From contig JASEFR010000014.1 in NCBI GenBank assembly GCA_030019025.1, forward strand, positions 1 to 35,335: DNA of 35,335 nt. Direction: 5' to 3'. How positions within the stretch are numbered: position 1 is the first letter of the stretch; every line of letters starts with the position of its first letter. Origin of the DNA: a bacterium. GTDB taxonomy: Bacteria > Hydrothermota > Hydrothermia > UBA1063. Positions 1-9,510 of the stretch are shown piece by piece. Below the pieces are notes generated by a model. The model worked only from the letters and a program-made list of their open reading frames with translations. It had not been told where the DNA came from and did not search any database. Position numbers and translations under genes: made by a program.

Positions 1-1043
<1,043 letters not shown>

Positions 1044-1073
1044 CCTACCTCAACCACTTTCGTCTTATTTATT

Positions 1074-1191
1074 CCCGGGCTGCCATGCCGGAGGGGAAAC
1101 ACCCGGTTCCATTCCGAACCCGGAAGTTAAGCCCTCCAGGGCCGATGGTACTGCACCCGCGAGGGTGTGGGAGAGTAGGTCGCAGCCCGGG
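1074..1191 (+). rRNA. 5S ribosomal RNA
   Basis: The terminal stem is visible: CCCGGGC at 1074-1080 pairs with GCCCGGG at 1185-1191, giving a 118-base RNA. The interior carries the conserved 5S core ATTCCGAACCCGGAAGTTAAG (about 1111-1131) and ends in the GGGAGAGTAGGTCGC block. It follows the 23S gene by about 30 bases with no tRNA between, the usual bacterial 23S-5S order. Confidence 0.95.
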
Positions 1192-1210
1192 TTACAAATT
1201 TCTATTTAAT

Positions 1211-1246
1211 TTTTCATGAAACTTTTTAAAAATGAAAACATTTTTT
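1211..1246 (+). terminator. possible weak rRNA-operon terminator (AT-rich hairpin plus T run)
   Basis: TTTTCAT at 1211-1217 can pair with ATGAAAA at 1232-1238, followed by six Ts at 1241-1246. The 7-bp stem is AT-rich with a 14-base loop, so it is a weak candidate. It overlaps the proposed first codons of the SH3-like gene, so either the hairpin is incidental or that gene's start is further downstream. Confidence 0.25.
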
Positions 1247-1614
1247 CCAGAGGTTCCGGAAGTTTTTTCTGGAAAGAAGGTAAATATTTCAGGTACTTCA
1301 AACATGGAATTTGGGTTTTGGCGATTTTGCTGATGATCTGTTCTCTATTTAGAAAGCCTAATTTATACGAGAAACCCGGTCTGAAAATGGCGTTTGCGCC
1401 GGAAGTAAAAAGTGACATGAAAAAGTATTCCCTTTCGGTTCCTTTATATTCAAAACCTGACAAAGGCTCTGAGATACTTAAAAGTTACACAAATGTTGAT
1501 GAGCACTTTATTTTTCTCGAGCGCTTCAAGGGACAATGGATAAAAGTTGTTGATCAAGATGGGGATACTGGGTGGGTTTCTTCTTATTTACTTCGTTTTG
1601 TTCCTGGGAAGTAG
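1216..1614 (+). CDS. small membrane-anchored SH3-like domain protein
   Basis: The predicted product is 132 residues. A basic N-terminus (1-29) is followed by a single hydrophobic segment (about 31-46, GIWVLAILLMICSLF) and then a C-terminal domain (about 70-132) that looks like a bacterial SH3 (SH3b) fold, with LSVPLYSKPDKGSEIL, a WIKVV strand and the closing GDTGWVSSYLL. Such domains often bind cell-wall peptides or act as scaffolds; the partner here is unknown. The start is uncertain: it lies 24 bases after the 5S gene, has no Shine-Dalgarno sequence and sits within an AT-rich hairpin. A later start such as the TTG at 1318 would keep the SH3 domain but shorten the anchor. Its stop codon abuts the ATG of the reductase gene, so the two are probably cotranscribed. 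Confidence 0.6.
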   Translation: MKLFKNENIFSRGSGSFFWKEGKYFRYFKHGIWVLAILLMICSLFRKPNLYEKPGLKMAFAPEVKSDMKKYSLSVPLYSKPDKGSEILKSYTNVDEHFIFLERFKGQWIKVVDQDGDTGWVSSYLLRFVPGK

Positions 1615-2799
1615 ATGGTTTCAACACAGCAAATTTATGACGTAATTGTTATCGGTGGAGGTCCTGCAGGAAGCTCAACTGCTTATCATTTTGCAGGTTC
1701 CGGTAGAAAAATCCTTATTGTTGAAAAGGATCGCGAGGTGGGCAGAAATATTCTATGTGCAGAGGGGGTTTCAAAAGGATTCCACGATCTCGTTAAACCT
1801 GAGCGTGGAATAGCATCAGAAATTAAAAAGATAAGAATCATTGTTGAAAATGAGGTTGATTTTACAGTACTTTCCAAGGATTCTTTTGGATTTGTCCTTG
1901 AGCGGAAGATTTTTGACCGATTACTTTTCGAAAGGGCTGTAGAAAAAGGTGCTGTACCGCTTATCAATTCAAGGTTTTTTGACCTCAGAAGAGATGGCGA
2001 CTACTATAAGGTTTTTGTAAATCGGGGTGGTCAAACTCAAGAGTTTCTTTCCAGATATGTGGTAGGCGCTGATGGACCGGGTTCCGGCGTCGGCTTGAAG
2101 GCGGGTATCAGGGCTGAGTTGAAAGAAGGCTTTGTTCATTACTGCTCCCAGGTATACCTTTTTGATGAAAGCATTGAAGCAGATACCATTGTCTTCTACT
2201 ATTCTGAAAAACTTACTCCTGGTGGCTATGGGTGGATATTTCCTAAAAGGAAGGGATTTGCCAATGTGGGCGTGGGTGTTGATACTTCATGGTCTTCTGC
2301 CGAAATGGGCTTAACCCTTTTCCTTGAAAATTATTTCCCTAAGGGGAAAATTCTGGGAAGTTTAAAGGGTGTTGTTCCGTGGGGAGGACTTGAAGAAGAG
2401 GTTTATAAGGATGGAGTTTTTTTAGTGGGCGATGCGGGAAGGCTTGCGGATCCTATGTCGGGTGGTGGAATCGCTAACGCTTACATCTCCGGAAAAATTG
2501 CTGCAGAATCAATAATTGAAGGTAATCCAGAGTCTTATTCTGATAGGTTGAAAAAGGTTCTGGGTAGGGATTATCAGATTTCAACTCTGGTAAAAAAGGT
2601 TTTTTACTCTTTGAAACGAGAAGAACTTGTTGAGGTTTTCAAAGATTTGAGCAGGAATTTAGATGGGCAGTATCTGGAAGACATAAATGCGGTATCTGCT
2701 TTAAAATTGGTTCTAAGTGTTTCCCCAAGACTGTTTGGCGTTTTGCTTTCCTATGGGGGTAGTAAAATAAATGAGTTTATACGAAAGATTGTTTCATAA
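1615..2799 (+). CDS. geranylgeranyl reductase family FAD-dependent oxidoreductase
   Basis: The product is a 394-residue flavoprotein of the geranylgeranyl reductase / digeranylgeranylglycerophospholipid reductase family. These enzymes use FAD to saturate double bonds of isoprenoid chains, either in prenylated lipids or in geranylgeranyl diphosphate. Visible motifs are the dinucleotide fold GGGPAG at residues 14-19 with the acidic ribose-binding residue E37, the family substrate motif PGGYGWIFP (202-210), and the second FAD block GDAGRLADPMSGGGI (272-286). Length is typical. The ATG directly follows the TAG of the SH3-like gene, and the 3' end overlaps the GGGP synthase gene by 29 bases, indicating translational coupling. 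Adjacency to GGGP synthase favours a membrane ether-lipid reductase over a menaquinone or tocopherol-type role, but substrate assignment is inference. Confidence 0.85.
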   Translation: MVSTQQIYDVIVIGGGPAGSSTAYHFAGSGRKILIVEKDREVGRNILCAEGVSKGFHDLVKPERGIASEIKKIRIIVENEVDFTVLSKDSFGFVLERKIFDRLLFERAVEKGAVPLINSRFFDLRRDGDYYKVFVNRGGQTQEFLSRYVVGADGPGSGVGLKAGIRAELKEGFVHYCSQVYLFDESIEADTIVFYYSEKLTPGGYGWIFPKRKGFANVGVGVDTSWSSAEMGLTLFLENYFPKGKILGSLKGVVPWGGLEEEVYKDGVFLVGDAGRLADPMSGGGIANAYISGKIAAESIIEGNPESYSDRLKKVLGRDYQISTLVKKVFYSLKREELVEVFKDLSRNLDGQYLEDINAVSALKLVLSVSPRLFGVLLSYGGSKINEFIRKIVS

Positions 2800-3490
2800 T
2801 GGCGAAAAGAAGAAGGTCTTGGTCCTCTTAGACCCAGATAAGCTCAATGATGAGAAAGTTTTTAAAATACTTTCTCTTTATGAGAATCAAGAGAAGGTTT
2901 TAGGCTTTCTTGTAGGAAGTAGCCTCCTTGTCAGGTCCGATATGGAAGACTTCATTAGCAGGCTAAAGAGTAATACCTCTAAGCCCGTTATTATCTTCCC
3001 GGGGTCCCATTGCCAGGTGGTTAAAGGTGCAGACGCCATTTTGTTTCTCTCTCTTTTGAGCGGAAGGAATCCACAGTATTTGATTGATGAACAGGTGAAA
3101 ATGGCCCCTCTTGTAAAGAGGTATGGACTTGAGGCAATTCCGACTGCCTATCTTCTTTTCGATTCCGGTAAAACCACAACGGTGGAATTTGTATCCGGTA
3201 CCCGTCCTTTACCGCGAGATAAGGTGGATTTAGCAGTAGCCCATGCACTGGCCGCAGAATATCTTGGATTTAAACTGTTGTACCTTGAGGCGGGTTCTGG
3301 CGCACTAAATCCTGTACCAGGTGAGGTCATAAGAAATATTAAAGATAGCGTTAACATTCCCCTAATTGTGGGGGGAGGTTTGAATACGGAGGAGAAAATT
3401 TTGAGAGCCTTTGAAAACGGCGCTGATTTTGTAGTTATAGGGAATAAACTGGAAGAAGATCCAGAGTTTTTGAGGAGGTTATATGGTTAA
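2771..3490 (+). CDS. geranylgeranylglyceryl phosphate synthase family protein (PcrB/GGGPS, TIM barrel)
   Basis: This 239-residue protein belongs to the family that joins a prenyl diphosphate to sn-glycerol-1-phosphate by an ether bond, the first committed step of archaeal membrane lipid synthesis. The TIM-barrel signatures are present: VLLDPDK near the N-terminus (18-24), IPTAYLLFDSG (123-133), DLAVAHALAAEYLG (153-166), the phosphate-binding YLEAGSGA (171-178), GGGLN (201-205) and VIGNKLEED (222-230). The extended AHALA...YLEAGSGA pattern resembles the group shared by some archaea and FCB-group bacteria rather than Bacillus heptaprenyl-type PcrB; this is a judgement by eye. The gene overlaps the GG-reductase gene upstream and the HD gene downstream. 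Chain length (C20 versus others) cannot be read from sequence alone. Confidence 0.85.
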   Translation: MSLYERLFHNGEKKKVLVLLDPDKLNDEKVFKILSLYENQEKVLGFLVGSSLLVRSDMEDFISRLKSNTSKPVIIFPGSHCQVVKGADAILFLSLLSGRNPQYLIDEQVKMAPLVKRYGLEAIPTAYLLFDSGKTTTVEFVSGTRPLPRDKVDLAVAHALAAEYLGFKLLYLEAGSGALNPVPGEVIRNIKDSVNIPLIVGGGLNTEEKILRAFENGADFVVIGNKLEEDPEFLRRLYG

Positions 3491-4160
3491 ACTGACGTAT
3501 CAAGACCTACTTCACGATGAAGAAGTCGTTACTTACGTAAAAAAGGCTGATGCCCAATTGGAGGCAATGGGTTATACAGAGCATGGACTTAGGCATGTAA
3601 CTTGGGTTGCGAAAAGAACAGGTCAAATTCTTGAAATGCTCGGTTATGGTGAAAATTTGAAAAAGCTTGGAGAGATTGCAGGCCTTCTACACGATGTAGG
3701 CAATCTCGTTAACAGGGAGCATCATGCGCAGGTTGGTGCCATTATTGCAGGTGACCTTCTCAGGCGCAGGGGATTTCCGGTGGATCAGGTTGCGGACGTG
3801 ATGATGGCTATTGGAAATCATCATGAAGAGGATGGCTTTCCCTCTTCGATCCTTTCTGCTGCCCTGATACTGGCTGACAAAGCGGATGTACATAGAAGCA
3901 GAGTGAGAAAAATAGGAAATATATGGGAAAATTTGAAGGTAGATATCCACGATAGGGTGAATTTTGCTGCAACGAGTTCTAAAATATTGGTTGACCCTGA
4001 GAAGAGGTCAATAACCTATGAAATTGAAATTGATACCAACATTGCACCTGTTGTAGAATTTTTCCAGATTTTTATGTCAAGGGTAATGGTTGCCCATCGA
4101 GCAGCTAAAACCCTCGATGCGGTTTTTCATCTGTATATCAATAATACCCCGATGATTTAG
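3483..4160 (+). CDS. HD-domain phosphohydrolase family protein
   Basis: The product has 225 residues with an HD metal-dependent hydrolase domain. Candidate metal ligands are H38 (GLRHV), the H70-D71 pair (GLLHDVG), H80/H81, H113/H114 (IGNHHEE) and D132 (LADKADVH). The family includes nucleotide and cyclic-nucleotide phosphohydrolases; the substrate here is not evident. The C-terminal 70 residues, starting around VRKIGNIWENLKVD, are not a recognisable second domain. The ATG has a strong GAGGAGG ribosome site inside the end of the GGGP synthase gene and overlaps it by 8 bases. The rho gene follows after 10 bases, so it belongs to the same transcription unit. Function is unassigned. Confidence 0.8.
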   Translation: MVKLTYQDLLHDEEVVTYVKKADAQLEAMGYTEHGLRHVTWVAKRTGQILEMLGYGENLKKLGEIAGLLHDVGNLVNREHHAQVGAIIAGDLLRRRGFPVDQVADVMMAIGNHHEEDGFPSSILSAALILADKADVHRSRVRKIGNIWENLKVDIHDRVNFAATSSKILVDPEKRSITYEIEIDTNIAPVVEFFQIFMSRVMVAHRAAKTLDAVFHLYINNTPMI

Positions 4161-4170
4161 GAGGGAGGAA

Positions 4171-5475
4171 ATGTTCGACGTTAAAGAGTTGGAAAAGAAG
4201 AAATTGAGCGAGCTTTATGAGATAGCAAAGGAGCTGTCCATTGAAAATTACGAGGAGCTCAGGAAGAAAGATCTCATTGAGAAAATTCTTGAGCACCAGG
4301 CAGCACAAAATGGCATAAAGTATTGTGAAGGCGTTCTCGAGATTATTGAACAGGAGAAGGAAGGAGAAAAGGGTAGGAAGTCGATATTTGGATTCCTTCG
4401 AAAAAAAGAGAAAAATTACGCGCCAAGTGATGATGATATTTACGTATCCTATGCTACCATCAAATCTTATGGGTTGAGAGAGGGTGATCACGTTGTCGGA
4501 TATGCCAAAAAACTTAAGGAAGGCGATAAGAGCATGGCCCTGACTCAGATTGAGAGGGTTAACGGAAAATTACCAGAAGAATTAAGGTCGAGGCCCCAAT
4601 TTGAAGAGCTGGTTCCCTTCTACCCAACCAGAAAATTCAATTTGGAGATACCAAACGAAAACGATATTTCCATGAGGATTGTTGATCTTTTTGTTCCCAT
4701 TGGTATGGGACAAAGGGGACTCATTGTTTCCCCTCCGAGGGCTGGTAAAACGGTTCTTTTACAGAAAATAGCCAATTCAATTTTGAAGAATCACAGAGAT
4801 GAGGTAAAACTTATTGTGCTTTTGATTGACGAGAGGCCTGAAGAAGTGACCGACTTTAAGAGAAATGTGGACGCGGATGAGATTATAAGCTCTACCTTTG
4901 ACATGCCGGCGGAGAGGCACACTAAAGTTGCAGAAATCGTCCTTGAAAGGGCAAAAAGACTTGTAGAGTTAGGAGAAAATGTTGTAATACTTCTTGATTC
5001 CTTAACCAGATTAGCACGAGCCTACAATGTGGTGACACCGCATTCGGGTAGGACCTTGTCGGGTGGTATAGATTCAACTGCTCTTGTTAAACCCAAGAAG
5101 TTTTTCGGGGCTGCAAGAAATATTGAAGGTGGAGGGTCTCTTACAATTATTGCTACTGCGTTAATTGAAACGGGTTCGAAGATGGATGAAGTGATCTTTG
5201 AGGAGTTTAAGGGAACGGGAAACATGGAGCTGGTTCTCGATAGAAGGCTTGCGGATAGAAGAATTTTCCCTGCAATAGATCTTAATAAGTCTGGTACAAG
5301 AAGGGAAGAGCTACTCCTTGACCGGGAGGTTTTGAGACGCATATGGGCGATCCGTAAGGTACTTTCTGAGCTGGATCCAATTGATGCTATGCTTCGACTT
5401 CAGAGCAAGATGCAAATATTTACGAATAATGCTGAGTTTATCGAGCACGTTTACGATGAGTTTGTTGAGGTCTAA
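4171..5475 (+). CDS. rho: transcription termination factor Rho
   Basis: This 434-residue hexameric RNA helicase terminates transcription. An N-terminal helical Rho_N region (about 5-45) precedes the OB-fold RNA-binding domain, with GVLEII and YAPSDDDIYVS, and then the RecA-like ATPase domain. The P-loop is SPPRAGKT (187-194), followed by LIVLLIDERPEEVTD and the Walker B strand VVILLDSLTRLARAYN; the R-loop GGGSLTIIATALIETGSKMD is present. Within the OB fold, about ten Lys/Glu-rich residues (about 61-71) separate GVLEII from the conserved FGFLR, a longer loop than in most Rho proteins. A strong AGGAGGGAGG ribosome site precedes the ATG. Confidence 0.97.
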   Translation: MFDVKELEKKKLSELYEIAKELSIENYEELRKKDLIEKILEHQAAQNGIKYCEGVLEIIEQEKEGEKGRKSIFGFLRKKEKNYAPSDDDIYVSYATIKSYGLREGDHVVGYAKKLKEGDKSMALTQIERVNGKLPEELRSRPQFEELVPFYPTRKFNLEIPNENDISMRIVDLFVPIGMGQRGLIVSPPRAGKTVLLQKIANSILKNHRDEVKLIVLLIDERPEEVTDFKRNVDADEIISSTFDMPAERHTKVAEIVLERAKRLVELGENVVILLDSLTRLARAYNVVTPHSGRTLSGGIDSTALVKPKKFFGAARNIEGGGSLTIIATALIETGSKMDEVIFEEFKGTGNMELVLDRRLADRRIFPAIDLNKSGTRREELLLDREVLRRIWAIRKVLSELDPIDAMLRLQSKMQIFTNNAEFIEHVYDEFVEV

Positions 5476-5478
5476 TTG

Positions 5479-6273
5479 ATGTCTCGACGGAGACTTTCTC
5501 AGGTTTTCCTTACCGATACAAATATTCTCAAGAAAATTGTAGAGGATGCGGGCGTTAAGGAGGGTGAGTGGGTCCTGGAAGTAGGTCCAGGAAAGGGATA
5601 TCTTACTTCAGAACTTTTGAAAGCGGGAGCAAAGATCATTGCGATTGAGGTTGACGAGGAACTTTTTAGATTTTTGCAAAAGGATTTTATTCTCTTTGTG
5701 GATGATAGGCTGTTCCTCTTTAACGCAGACTTTTTAAAGGTTGATTTGAAGGAAATTTTGAGCAAGTTTGGAATTTCCGAGCTTAAGGTAATATCTAACA
5801 TTCCATATCACATTACAACTCCCATACTGGAAAAGTTGATTTATAATAGACAATATTTCCCAGAGATTTACTTGACTGTACAACGGGAAGTAGCAGAAAG
5901 GATTACTGCATCACCCGGGAACAAGGTCTACGGTTCGCTTACCGTGTTCGTTAACCTTTACTATACTCCCCATATAGAATTCAATATTTCGAGGTATTGC
6001 TTTCATCCCGTTCCCCTTGTAAACTCAGCTTTCCTTAAACTGCTTAGGAAAGAAGAGGTTAAGGATATGAGAGACCTTGAAAGGTTTGTTCGCAGACTCT
6101 TTGAAGGGAGAAGGAAGAAATTGAGGACCCTTTTGAGGGCTATGGGGTATTACGCTCCTTCCTTGGAAGCAATTTTCCCAAGTTACCTCGATAAGAGACC
6201 CGAGGAGTTGACTATCTCAGATTTTGAAAATATTTTCCGGGAATGTGTGCCCGTCAAGGATAAGGTTCAATAA
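5479..6273 (+). CDS. rsmA: 16S rRNA dimethyladenosine transferase (RsmA/KsgA)
   Basis: The 264-residue product is the SAM-dependent enzyme that dimethylates two adjacent adenosines in the 3'-terminal hairpin of 16S rRNA. The family opening LSQVFLTDTNIL, the SAM-binding loop VLEVGPGKGYLT (GPGKG at 36-40), the acidic AIEVDEEL and the catalytic NIPY (107-110) are all visible. A TTG lies just before it at 5476, but the ATG at 5479 is preferred because of the TTGAGG ribosome site about eight bases upstream. It starts three bases after the rho stop codon. Its last 57 bases overlap the convergent cinA gene, so the C-terminal tail and the cinA tail share DNA. Confidence 0.95.
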   Translation: MSRRRLSQVFLTDTNILKKIVEDAGVKEGEWVLEVGPGKGYLTSELLKAGAKIIAIEVDEELFRFLQKDFILFVDDRLFLFNADFLKVDLKEILSKFGISELKVISNIPYHITTPILEKLIYNRQYFPEIYLTVQREVAERITASPGNKVYGSLTVFVNLYYTPHIEFNISRYCFHPVPLVNSAFLKLLRKEEVKDMRDLERFVRRLFEGRRKKLRTLLRAMGYYAPSLEAIFPSYLDKRPEELTISDFENIFRECVPVKDKVQ

Positions 6274-7440
6274 GTACAGGGATTCTAAGGCGCTTTTTAG
6301 TTTTATCTCTGTTCTTGTGCCACCAAAAATCCGCTGAAATACATAAGTTTCTCTGTTTGTTGTTATTCCAAGGTATACGAGCCCTACTGGTTTTTGAGGA
6401 GTTCCCCCTGTAGGGCCTGCAATGCCTGTTATGGAAATACCAAAGTCGGTTTTAAAGAGATCCCTGGCATTAATTGCCATATAGAAAGCACATTCCTTTG
6501 AAACCGCTCCATGTTTTCTGATAATGGCTTCGGGAACTTTAAGTATATTTATTTTAGCTTCATTTGAATAGGTTACAACGGCACCCACAAAGTAATCAGA
6601 ACTTCCTGGTACATTGGTTATGAGATTGCCCAAAAGTCCGCCGGTACAAGATTCCGCCGTTGCCACTGTGGATTTTCGATTTCTAAGTTTATCTCCGATA
6701 ATTTCTTCGATGTTCTTTAGGTCTGTGGTGTATACGTTTTTACTGAGTTTGTTGATTACAGATTTTGAAATTGTATCTATAAATTCTGCACTATTTGAGC
6801 TCAGGAAGATGTCAACGCCTCTGATATGCGGGTATAAACCCGATTCTACGGATTTGAGCTCCCCTTCACATTTTTCCAGAATTTCATTTTCTTTTAGTCC
6901 ATAGGTCCTTATATATTTCCAATAAAGCTCTTTTTTAACGAATTTTTCTAAGAACTCGCTTAAGATCTCTTTGGCCTCGCTTGGTGGGCCAGGCAGGAGT
7001 AAAATAGTCGTGTTTTGAACGGTGAGTTTCAGCCCTGGTGCAATCCCACGGGGGTTATCAAGGATTTCTGAGTCACTTGGGATTATTGCGTATTTTTTAA
7101 GGCTTTCTGTCTCAGGTATGTTGTATTTTTTAAACTTTTCTTTCAGTGAGTGGTAAAGGCTTTCGGAGAAGGTTAAACCTATGTTAAGAGCTTTGGCAAT
7201 GGCCTCTTTTGTGACATCATCGTGGGTTGGGCCTAAACCGCCTGTAACTATTAAAAGATCAATCTCACCTATATAGTTTTCAATTTCACGAACAATGATG
7301 TCTTTATCGTCGGGTAAAACGGTATTTTTTTTTACCGTTATCCCTTTAATAAAAAGAATCTTTGATAGTTCTTGCAAATTTAAGTTTGCCACAACGCCCC
7401 TTAAAAGTTCACTACCTATATTTATAATTACAGCTTTCAT
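6217..7440 (-). CDS. cinA: CinA family protein (nicotinamide-nucleotide amidase / MoaB-like fusion)
   Basis: The product has about 407 residues and the two-domain CinA architecture. The N-terminal MoaB/MogA-like domain (IINIGSELLRG, TGGLGPTHDDVTKEA) is linked to ADP-ribose/NAD-metabolite hydrolysis in the family. The C-terminal amidase domain (TAESCTGG, VPGSSDYFVGAVVTYSN, GIAGPTGG) deamidates nicotinamide mononucleotide. The ATG at 7440 begins at the conserved N-terminus MKAVIINIGSE; an in-frame GTG at 7476 would add 12 residues that do not resemble the family. There is no Shine-Dalgarno before 7440, but a TAAAAT box lies seven bases upstream, suggesting a leaderless mRNA. The gene is alone on this strand, convergent to rsmA and divergent from groES. 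Confidence 0.93.
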   Translation of the reverse strand: MKAVIINIGSELLRGVVANLNLQELSKILFIKGITVKKNTVLPDDKDIIVREIENYIGEIDLLIVTGGLGPTHDDVTKEAIAKALNIGLTFSESLYHSLKEKFKKYNIPETESLKKYAIIPSDSEILDNPRGIAPGLKLTVQNTTILLLPGPPSEAKEILSEFLEKFVKKELYWKYIRTYGLKENEILEKCEGELKSVESGLYPHIRGVDIFLSSNSAEFIDTISKSVINKLSKNVYTTDLKNIEEIIGDKLRNRKSTVATAESCTGGLLGNLITNVPGSSDYFVGAVVTYSNEAKINILKVPEAIIRKHGAVSKECAFYMAINARDLFKTDFGISITGIAGPTGGTPQKPVGLVYLGITTNRETYVFQRIFGGTRTEIKLKSALESLYLLNLILDGHTFPENIFKI

Positions 7441-7513
7441 GGTAAGAATTTTACTACCGTTTGCCTGTTCATTCACCCCTTGTGAACCATTTCTCAGATA
7501 TTTTAAGGCCCCC

Positions 7514-7541
7514 TTTACAATTCATACCAATTAACTATATT
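7514..7541 (+). promoter_or_regulatory. putative sigma70-type promoter for groES-groEL
   Basis: TTTACA at 7514-7519 and TATATT at 7536-7541 are separated by 16 bases, about 40 bases before the groES start. No CIRCE inverted repeat (TTAGCACTC...GAGTGCTAA) is visible in 7441-7580, so HrcA control is not supported here. The -10 region is very AT-rich, so the exact hexamer is uncertain. Confidence 0.45.
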
Positions 7542-7580
7542 TAATATAACATCAATTTCGCTCTAAAAGGAGGTGGATAT

Positions 7581-7871
7581 ATGAAGCTCAGACCGCTGGC
7601 AGATAGAGTTGTTATAAAAAGGATAGAGGAGGAAGAGGTCAAGAAAGGAGGAATCATTATTCCCGATACAGCAAAAGAAAAACCCCAGAAAGGGGAGGTT
7701 ATTGCTGTTGGTCCAGGAAGACTTGACGAAAAAGGAAACCGAATTCCTCTTGAGGTAAAGGTTGGAGATAAAGTCCTCTTCTCAAAGTATGCAGGTACAG
7801 AAGTCAAAGTGGGTGACGAAGAATACTTGGTAATGAGAGAGGACGATATTCTTTGCATAATAGAGGGTTAA
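7581..7871 (+). CDS. groES: co-chaperonin GroES
   Basis: The 96-residue protein is the heptameric lid of the GroEL folding chamber in the cytoplasm. It shows the family opening [17 protein letters not shown], the mobile-loop region [20 protein letters not shown] and the closing [13 protein letters not shown]. Length is typical. A textbook AAAAGGAGGTG ribosome site precedes the ATG. It is followed after 14 bases by groEL with its own GGAGG site, so the pair forms the standard groESL operon. Confidence 0.98.
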   Translation: MKLRPLADRVVIKRIEEEEVKKGGIIIPDTAKEKPQKGEVIAVGPGRLDEKGNRIPLEVKVGDKVLFSKYAGTEVKVGDEEYLVMREDDILCIIEG

Positions 7872-7885
7872 AAAGGAGGTAGGAA

Positions 7886-9508
7886 ATGGCAGCAAAAGAA
7901 ATTATCTTTGATGAAGAGGGTAGAAGGGCGTTATTAAGGGGTGTCGAAAAGTTATCAAAGGCTGTGAAAGCCACCCTTGGCCCTGCTGGAAGAAATGTTA
8001 TTCTTGAAAAGAAATTCGGTTCTCCAACAATTACCAAAGACGGTGTCACCGTTGCTAAGGAAATTGAATTGCCAGATCCCTTTGAGAATCTTGGCGCGCA
8101 GCTGGTCAGAGAAGTGGCTTCCAAGACTTCAGATGTTGCAGGTGATGGTACAACCACAGCAACGATTCTTGCTGAAGCTATTTTCAGAAGCGGACTGAAG
8201 TATATTGCTTCTGGAGCCAACGCTATTGAGATTAAGAGAGGTATTGATATTGCGGTTGATAAGGTTGTTGAAGAACTTAAGAAGATGTCAAGAGAGGTTC
8301 AGGGAAGAAAAGAGATATCCGAAGTTGCCTCGATTTCTGCTAATAACGACAAGGAAATCGGAGAAAAGATTGCTGAGGCGATGGATAAGGTTGGTAAAGA
8401 TGGTGTTATAACTGTTGAAGAGGCTAAGGGTATTGAAACATACGTTGAAATAGTGGAAGGGATGCAATTTGATAGGGGTTATATTTCCCCTTACTTTGTT
8501 ACCAATCCCGAGAAGATGGAATGTGTCCTTGAGGATCCTTACATTCTAATTTACGATAAGAAGATCTCCTCCATCAGAGACATCCTTCCCGTTTTAGAAA
8601 AGGTTGCTCAGCAAGGTAAACCAATCCTTGTAATTGCTGAGGATGTAGAGGGTGAAGCCCTTGCCACCCTTGTTGTGAACAAAATTAGAGGTGTTCTCCA
8701 AGCCTGTGCGGTTAAGGCACCGGGCTATGGCGACAGAAGAAAGGCTATGCTTGAGGATATTGCTATACTGACTGGTGGAAAGGTGATTTCCGAAGAGGCT
8801 GGTATGAAACTTGAATCCGCTCAGCTCAGTGACCTCGGCAGAGCCAAGAGGGTTGTTGTAGATAAAGATAACACAACCATTGTTGAGGGTTATGGTTCTA
8901 AAGAGAATATTAAGGCCAGGATTGCACAGATAAAGGCTCAGATTGAAGAGACCAAGTCCGATTACGATAGAGAGAAATTGCAGGAAAGACTTGCAAAACT
9001 TGCTGGTGGCGTTGCAGTGATTTATGTGGGTGCTGCTACTGAGACTGAGATGAAGGAGAAGAAGGCTAGAATTGAAGACGCCCTTCATGCAACTAAGGCT
9101 GCTGTTGAAGAAGGTATCGTACCTGGTGGCGGCGTTGCTTACATAAGGGCAAAGAAGGCACTTGAAAACCTTAAGCTGGAAGGTGATAAGCAGTTTGGTG
9201 TTGAAATTATAAAGCAGGCCCTTGTTGAACCGCTGAAACAGATTGCAGAGAACGCGGGCTACAACGGTGCAATTATTGCTGAGAAGGTTGAACAGTTGCC
9301 GGAAACACACGGCTTTGATGCCCTTACTGGTGAATTTAAGGATATGATTGAGGCTGGTATTATTGACCCTACAAAGGTTGAAAGAATTGCTATCCAAAAT
9401 GCTGCTTCTATTGCTGGTCTCCTTCTTACCACTGAGGCCCTCGTCACAGAAATTAAAGAGAAGAAGAAAGAAAACGTGCCACCCGCTGGCGGATATGACG
9501 AGTTCTAA
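7886..9508 (+). CDS. groEL: chaperonin GroEL (Hsp60)
   Basis: This 540-residue protein forms the tetradecameric ATP-driven folding chamber. ATP-binding and hinge segments are clear: [46 protein letters not shown] and [17 protein letters not shown]. The signature [19 protein letters not shown] appears here as [19 protein letters not shown]. The C-terminus ends in [12 protein letters not shown] and lacks the GGM repeats found in many GroELs, so the chamber-floor tail is short. A perfect hairpin at 9511-9547 begins just after the stop codon. The long minus-strand open frame across this gene is its shadow. Confidence 0.99.
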   Translation: MAAKEIIFDEEGRRALLRGVEKLSKAVKATLGPAGRNVILEKKFGSPTITKDGVTVAKEIELPDPFENLGAQLVREVASKTSDVAGDGTTTATILAEAIFRSGLKYIASGANAIEIKRGIDIAVDKVVEELKKMSREVQGRKEISEVASISANNDKEIGEKIAEAMDKVGKDGVITVEEAKGIETYVEIVEGMQFDRGYISPYFVTNPEKMECVLEDPYILIYDKKISSIRDILPVLEKVAQQGKPILVIAEDVEGEALATLVVNKIRGVLQACAVKAPGYGDRRKAMLEDIAILTGGKVISEEAGMKLESAQLSDLGRAKRVVVDKDNTTIVEGYGSKENIKARIAQIKAQIEETKSDYDREKLQERLAKLAGGVAVIYVGAATETEMKEKKARIEDALHATKAAVEEGIVPGGGVAYIRAKKALENLKLEGDKQFGVEIIKQALVEPLKQIAENAGYNGAIIAEKVEQLPETHGFDALTGEFKDMIEAGIIDPTKVERIAIQNAASIAGLLLTTEALVTEIKEKKKENVPPAGGYDEF

Positions 9509-9510
9509 AT

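Noticed and set aside
7441-7580. CIRCE operator before groES
   Set aside because: No TTAGCACTC / GAGTGCTAA-type repeat is present in the gap.
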